This document shows, in pieces, positions 60,367 through 64,000 of a stretch of 64,000 bases of DNA. This DNA is from Frankia sp. AgB32. GTDB lineage: Bacteria; Actinomycetota; Actinomycetes; Frankiales; Frankiaceae. Position 1 is the stretch's first letter. Each line of letters starts with the position of its first letter. The stretch is taken from assembly GCF_023243045.1 (NCBI RefSeq), contig NZ_JALKFX010000007.1, positions 1 through 64,000 on the forward strand, in the 5' to 3' direction. Both the position numbers and the translations under genes were made by a program. The notes beneath the pieces are model-generated. The model did not search any database. It was not told the DNA's origin and worked only from the letters and a program-made list of their open reading frames with translations.

Positions 60367-60876
60367 GTGTTCAACGGTGTCGGGTGGGGTGAAGTCGTTG
60401 TCCTGCTGCTGATCGGGCTGTTCGTCTTCGGCCCCGACCGGCTGCCCAAGGCCGCCCAGGACGCGGGGCGGATGCTGCGTCAGCTCCGCCAGATGGCGAA
60501 CGGGATGCGCAACGACCTGCGTTCGGAGCTCGGCCCCGAGTTCGACGATCTCGACATCCGCGACCTGCATCCGAAGACCTTCGTCCGCAAGCACCTGTTC
60601 GACGACGAGCCGATCCCGCCGTACCTCACCAAGCGCAGCTCGCTGGACGCGCTGCTGCTGGGAGACGACACCCCGGCCACCCCGTCGCTGACCAAGTCCT
60701 CCTTGCAGAAGGACCCCGTCGCGGGCCGACCCGCGGTCGACGGCGTCGCGTCGCCGACGTCCCCGCTGCTGTCGAAGTCCGCCTCGGTGAAGGCGATCGC
60801 CCCCCGGTCCGTGCCCGCGCAGCCGAGCCCCCCGACCGACGCCGGCCCGGTCCCGTTCGACCCCGACACCACCTGA
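60367..60876 (+). CDS. tatB: Sec-independent translocase TatB
   Basis: This 169-residue protein has the TatA/B form: a short N-terminal membrane helix (VGWGEVVVLLLIGLFVFGP), the FGPDRLPKAA hinge, an amphipathic helix (LRQMANGMRNDLRSELG), and a disordered Pro/Ser-rich cytosolic tail. The Glu at position 8-9 and the conserved Asp-Arg-Leu-Pro place it as TatB, the receptor part of the twin-arginine system, which exports folded proteins. It follows htrA, as in other actinobacteria. Confidence 0.93.
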   Translation: MFNGVGWGEVVVLLLIGLFVFGPDRLPKAAQDAGRMLRQLRQMANGMRNDLRSELGPEFDDLDIRDLHPKTFVRKHLFDDEPIPPYLTKRSSLDALLLGDDTPATPSLTKSSLQKDPVAGRPAVDGVASPTSPLLSKSASVKAIAPRSVPAQPSPPTDAGPVPFDPDTT

Positions 60877-60890
60877 CCGACGCCGCTGGG

Positions 60891-61038
60891 CAGCGTCCGG
60901 GCGATCTTGCTTGTGGGTGAGTCGTCTCTGTGTGGGCTGTGGTCTGGTTGGCAGGTCGGGTTCCGTGGAGGGGCCCGGCCGCGCTGCCGACCGGTCGCTG
61001 TGCAGGGGTAGGTGCCCGGATGCCCTCACCGTGATCGG
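60891..61038 (-). repeat. Dispersed repeat, copy 2 (decayed element)
   Basis: Read on the minus strand this matches 46989-47127: CCACGGAACCCGACC, GCCAACCA and AGCAAGATCGCCCGGA occur in the same order with similar spacing. The two copies are diverged, and no intact gene or end repeats remain. Confidence 0.6.
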
Positions 61039-61133
61039 CCGGACACGACCTGGCGCCCTCGCAAAGACCGCACATCCCGTTCTGCGCGGCGGCGGGTGAC
61101 AGCTTGCGGGGATCCGGTCGGTCGGTTCCGGTT

Positions 61134-61178
61134 GCCGTGCCCGTCCGGCGGGGTCAGGCCCTGCCGGACGGGCACGGC
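61134..61178 (-). terminator. Terminator after mrp
   Basis: Two perfect 16-base arms (61134-61149 and 61163-61178) with a 13-base loop lie just beyond the mrp stop. It is the strongest hairpin of the window's right side. Confidence 0.75.
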
Positions 61179-61183
61179 CGAGG

Positions 61184-62326
61184 TCAGCGGCCGGCCGGAG
61201 TCAGGTTGAGACTGCGGCCCGCGAGTCCGCGGGAGCGGTAGGTGAGGCGCTCGGCGACCGCCCGCAGCGCCTTGCTCGCCTCGCTGTCGGGCTCGCCGAC
61301 GACGAGCGGCACGCCGTTGTCGCCACCTTCGCGCAGCCGGACGTCCACCGGGATCTGCGCCATCAGCGGCACGTCGTGGCCGAGCACGCGGGTGAGCCGT
61401 TCGGCGACCGCCGCTCCACCGCCGGAACCGAACACGTCCACCCGCTCCCCGCAGTGCGGGCAGGGCAGCCAGGCCATGTTCTCGACGACACCGACGACGT
61501 TCTGCCGGGTCTGCACGGCGATCGTGCCGGCACGCTCGGCCACCTCGGTCGCGGCGAGCTGCGGCGTGGTGACGACCAGCAGCTCGGAGGACGGCACGAG
61601 CTGCGCGAGCGAGATCGCGATGTCCCCGGTGCCGGGCGGCAGGTCCAGCAGCAGGACGTCGAGGTCACCCCAGAAGACGTCGGACAGGAACTGCTCCAGG
61701 GCCCGGTGCAGCATCGGCCCGCGCCAGGTGACCGGCTCGTTCCCGCGGGTGAACATGCCGGTGGAGATGACCCGCACCCCGTGTGCCTGGGGCGGCATGA
61801 TCATTTTTTCCACCTGGGTCGGCGGCCGGTCGATGCCCAGCATGCGCGGGACGGAGTGACCGTAGATGTCCGCGTCGAGCACACCGACGGCGAGGCCCGA
61901 GCGGGCCATCGCGGCGGCCAGGTTCACAGTGATCGAGGACTTGCCGACGCCGCCCTTGCCGCTGGCGACGCCGTACACCCTGGTCATCGACCCCGGTTGG
62001 GCGAACGGGATCGCCTTGGGCGCGACACCGCCACGCAGCTTGGTGTGCAGGGCCGTGCGCTGCTCGTCGTTCATGACCTGGAGGTCGACCCGGACGGCAC
62101 GCACCCCCTCCACAGCGCTGACCGCGCGGCTCACGCGGCTGATGATCTCATCGCGCATCGGACAGCCCGACACGGTGAGCAGCACCGTGACGTCGACCGA
62201 GCCGTCGTCGAGTACGTGGACCGACGAGACCATGTCCAGCTCCGTGATGGGGCGGCCGATCTCGGGATCGTGCACCGTCGCCAGAGCCGACTGGATCGCG
62301 TCGGAGGAAGGCCGGGATGGGGACAA
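61184..62326 (-). CDS. mrp: Mrp/NBP35-type iron-sulfur carrier ATPase
   Basis: This 380-residue protein is an Mrp (ApbC) P-loop ATPase that carries Fe-S clusters to apoproteins. The N-terminal 100 residues are a MIP18-like domain (HDPEIGRPITELDMVSSV, VSGCPMRDEI). The deviant Walker A is ASGKGGVGKSS, then LDADIYGHSVPRMLG, LLLDLPPGTGD, and the cluster-binding CPHC motif in WLPCPHCGERVDVFG. The TTG at 62326 was chosen because GAGG lies six bases before it and the length is normal for Mrp. The gene order near tatB matches that of mycobacteria. Confidence 0.92.
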   Translation of the reverse strand: MSPSRPSSDAIQSALATVHDPEIGRPITELDMVSSVHVLDDGSVDVTVLLTVSGCPMRDEIISRVSRAVSAVEGVRAVRVDLQVMNDEQRTALHTKLRGGVAPKAIPFAQPGSMTRVYGVASGKGGVGKSSITVNLAAAMARSGLAVGVLDADIYGHSVPRMLGIDRPPTQVEKMIMPPQAHGVRVISTGMFTRGNEPVTWRGPMLHRALEQFLSDVFWGDLDVLLLDLPPGTGDIAISLAQLVPSSELLVVTTPQLAATEVAERAGTIAVQTRQNVVGVVENMAWLPCPHCGERVDVFGSGGGAAVAERLTRVLGHDVPLMAQIPVDVRLREGGDNGVPLVVGEPDSEASKALRAVAERLTYRSRGLAGRSLNLTPAGR

Positions 62327-62562
62327 GGGAAACCTCAGTCGCTGATTGGCATCAGAGATGCAGCCTTCGGGCCGCCTGTGGCTCCACGATAGCCCGCGGC
62401 GGGCCCGGCAGCGCCCGGCCGGCACCCCGGTGTGACCGGCCCGGCGACCCGCAACACAGCCAGGGCCGCCTCGCCACCTGGATGTCGTCTGGACGACGTT
62501 TACGGGACTTTGTACGCCGGCCCGGACTGTTGTGAGGAAGGGGGAGAGGCGACACGGCGGCA

Positions 62563-62568
62563 TAGGCT
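62563..62568 (+). promoter_or_regulatory. -10 element of the MarR gene
   Basis: TAGGCT lies 25 bases before the ATG at 62594, giving a short leader that includes the GGGAGGG ribosome-binding site. Confidence 0.4.
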
Positions 62569-62593
62569 GATCGAGGCGGCAGCGGGAGGGCGC

Positions 62594-63106
62594 ATGGTGG
62601 TCAAGGAGATATTGGGCGCCAGTTCGGAGACGGACGTCGACTGGGTGGACGCGCGCGGCATGCGGGCCTGGCGGTCGCTGCTGCAGGCGCACGCGCACAT
62701 CACCCGGGTGCTGGAGGCGGAGCTGGAGGCAGCGCACCAGCTGCCGCTGGCCTCCTACGACGTCCTGGTCCAGCTCGCCGAGGCGCCGGGCCGTGAGCTG
62801 CGGATGAGTGAACTCGCTCAGGCGGTGCTGCTGTCCCGCAGCGGCCTGACCCGCCTGGTCGACCGGATGGAACGGGAGGGACTGGTCGTCCGGCGCGCCT
62901 GTCCGTCCGACGCGCGGGGCACGCTGGCCACCCTCACCCCGGCGGGGCTCGACCGGTTGCGGGACGCCTCCGGCACGCATCTGAAAGGCGTCGGCCGGCA
63001 CGTGCTGTCCCATTTCAGCCGGGCGGAGCAGGAGCTGCTCGCCGACCTGCTCGGGCGGCTGAACCCGCAGTCCGTCGAGCGCCGCGATGCCCGGGAGAGC
63101 GCCTGA
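62594..63106 (+). CDS. MarR family transcriptional regulator
   Basis: This 170-residue protein is a MarR-type winged-helix regulator that binds DNA as a dimer. It shows a first helix AWRSLLQAHAHITRVLEAEL, the DNA-binding MSELAQAVLLSRSGLTRLVDRME, the wing REGLVVRRACPSDARGTLATLT, and a C-terminal dimer helix. I chose the ATG at 62594 after GGGAGGG. Its ligand and targets are unknown; the neighbours mrp (divergent) and the PHP gene (convergent) give no clear hint. Confidence 0.9.
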   Translation: MVVKEILGASSETDVDWVDARGMRAWRSLLQAHAHITRVLEAELEAAHQLPLASYDVLVQLAEAPGRELRMSELAQAVLLSRSGLTRLVDRMEREGLVVRRACPSDARGTLATLTPAGLDRLRDASGTHLKGVGRHVLSHFSRAEQELLADLLGRLNPQSVERRDARESA

Positions 63107-63124
63107 CCCACCGCGGCGGCGGTC

Positions 63125-63985
63125 TCAGGCCGCCGCGGTGATCGGCGCGGCGCCGCACGCCGCCGCGACCAGCCGCTGGTAGGCCGCGGGAGAGGTCGAC
63201 TCGGCGCCGAGGCCCTGGGGTTTGCTGCTGCCGTGGAAGTCGCTGGAACCCGTCACGACCAGGTCGAGGTCGGCGGCGAGAGCGCGCAGGCGGCGCCGCT
63301 CGTCGCCGTCGTGGTCGGGATGGTCCACCTCCAGGCCGGTGAGTCCGGCGCCGGCCATCCGTTCGATCACCTCCGGCCCGACGGTGACGCCGCGGCGGCT
63401 CGCGAAGGGATGCGCGAACACGCTGACCCCGCCGGCCTGGCGAATCAGCCGCAGCGTCTCCCAGACGTCCGGCTGCCACTTGCCGACCCAGTAGGGCCCG
63501 CCGGTGCCGATCCACTCGCGGCTGAACGCCGCCGACACCGTCGGCACCAGCCCGGCCTCGACCATGGCCGCCGCGACGTGCGGGCGCCCGACCGTCCCCG
63601 CGGCCAGCTCGCTGACCCGTTCCCAGGTCACCTGGTGACCGTCGGTGGCGAGCAGGCGCACCATCTGGCGGGCGCGGGTCGCCCGGTGTTCGCGGATCTG
63701 GGCGCGCACCGCGGCGAACGCGGGCTCGGTGGCGTCGAAGAGGTAGGCGAGCACGTGCAGCGAGACCGACCGGCCGGCGACCTCGACGAAACAGGAGATC
63801 TCCGCGCCCGGTAGGAGGGTGAGCCCGGCCGGCAGCGCGGCGGCGGCGCGGGCGTGACCGGCGGTCGTGTCGTGGTCGGTCAGCGCCACCACGGTCAGAC
63901 CGGCGTCGGCGGCGAGGCGCATCAGATCGTCCGGCTCGACCAGTCCGTCGGACGCCGTGGAGTGGGTGTGCAGGTCGATGCTCAC
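63125..63985 (-). CDS. PHP domain phosphoesterase
   Basis: This 286-residue protein is a PHP-type metal phosphoesterase like the 3',5'-nucleoside bisphosphate phosphatases (RnpA/YciV, TrpH). Metal motifs are visible: IDLHTHSTASDG, ALTDHDTTAG, LLPGAEISC, an ANPF-like FAHPFASRRG, and VTGSSDFHGSSKPQGLG near the end. It probably acts on pAp or on short RNA 5' ends. The GTG at 63985 has CAGCAT 6 bases upstream, again a leaderless pattern. It is convergent with the MarR gene. Confidence 0.9.
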   Translation of the reverse strand: MSIDLHTHSTASDGLVEPDDLMRLAADAGLTVVALTDHDTTAGHARAAAALPAGLTLLPGAEISCFVEVAGRSVSLHVLAYLFDATEPAFAAVRAQIREHRATRARQMVRLLATDGHQVTWERVSELAAGTVGRPHVAAAMVEAGLVPTVSAAFSREWIGTGGPYWVGKWQPDVWETLRLIRQAGGVSVFAHPFASRRGVTVGPEVIERMAGAGLTGLEVDHPDHDGDERRRLRALAADLDLVVTGSSDFHGSSKPQGLGAESTSPAAYQRLVAAACGAAPITAAA

Positions 63986-64000
63986 CCGGTCATGCTGGCA

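Larger units (their letters stand above)
60877..61183. other. Intergenic region between tatB and mrp
   Basis: No gene lies in these 307 bases between convergent genes. About half is the dispersed repeat copy 2, and the rest includes the mrp terminator. Confidence 0.5.

Overview
The window is very GC-rich actinobacterial DNA: G/C-ending codons, many GTG starts, and long spurious ORFs on the strand opposite most genes. The gene content (mycothiol deacetylase MshB, succinylase-type DapC/DapD/DapE, SigE/RseA/HtrA/TatB module, DUF3117, DivIVA-like protein, FolP2-type DHPS homologue) and the style of the surface-glycan genes fit a Frankia-like actinomycete. The genus is an inference. I saw no tRNA, rRNA, CRISPR array or intact transposase.

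Layout. 0-13.7 kb is housekeeping: a DUF952 gene, pterin dehydratase, Nudix hydrolase, typA, mshB, a cytosolic HtrA-like protease, a small membrane protein, a flavin reductase, a transglutaminase-like gene coupled to an SH3-like fragment, 7Fe ferredoxin, and dapC-dapD-dapE. 13.7-41.9 kb is a large surface-polysaccharide island. It has an initiating sugar-phosphate transferase, then a tightly overlapped plus-strand operon (GT2-GT4 fusion, two GT2 enzymes, a Wzx-like flippase, two membrane proteins, an HxxxDG acyltransferase, a GH16 lipoprotein). A minus-strand set follows (exosortase-like protein, XagB/XrtG-type GT2, two GT-C enzymes, a polyprenol-phosphate mannose synthase, a GT2 fused to a GH26-like domain), ending in a GH5 hydrolase. 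41.9-43.3 kb holds two coupled LOG-family genes.

43.3-48.9 kb is the most exciting part. It is a four-gene set matching BesB, BesC, BesD and BesA, the known Streptomyces cattleya pathway that turns L-lysine into the terminal-alkyne amino acid propargylglycine and its gamma-glutamyl dipeptide. The halogenase carries the HxG iron site expected of a radical halogenase. besDCB are on the minus strand and besA diverges across a 1.1-kb spacer containing a degenerate repeat; no besE hydroxylase or transporter is nearby.

49-64 kb returns to housekeeping: folP2-like, DivIVA-domain protein, DUF3117, leucyl aminopeptidase, two proteins of unknown function, an O-methyltransferase, sigE-rseA-htrA-tatB (envelope stress and Tat secretion), mrp, a MarR regulator and a PHP phosphoesterase. 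The backbone order typA ... mshB ... fdx-dapC ... dapD-dapE ... LOG-folP2 ... DUF3117 ... methyltransferase-sigE-rseA-htrA-tatB ... mrp parallels the Mycobacterium tuberculosis order as I remember it. The glycan and alkyne loci therefore look like islands inserted into a conserved backbone.

Many genes here have a TANNNT hexamer 6-7 nt before the start codon and no Shine-Dalgarno sequence, so leaderless transcription is probably common; I used this to choose several starts.
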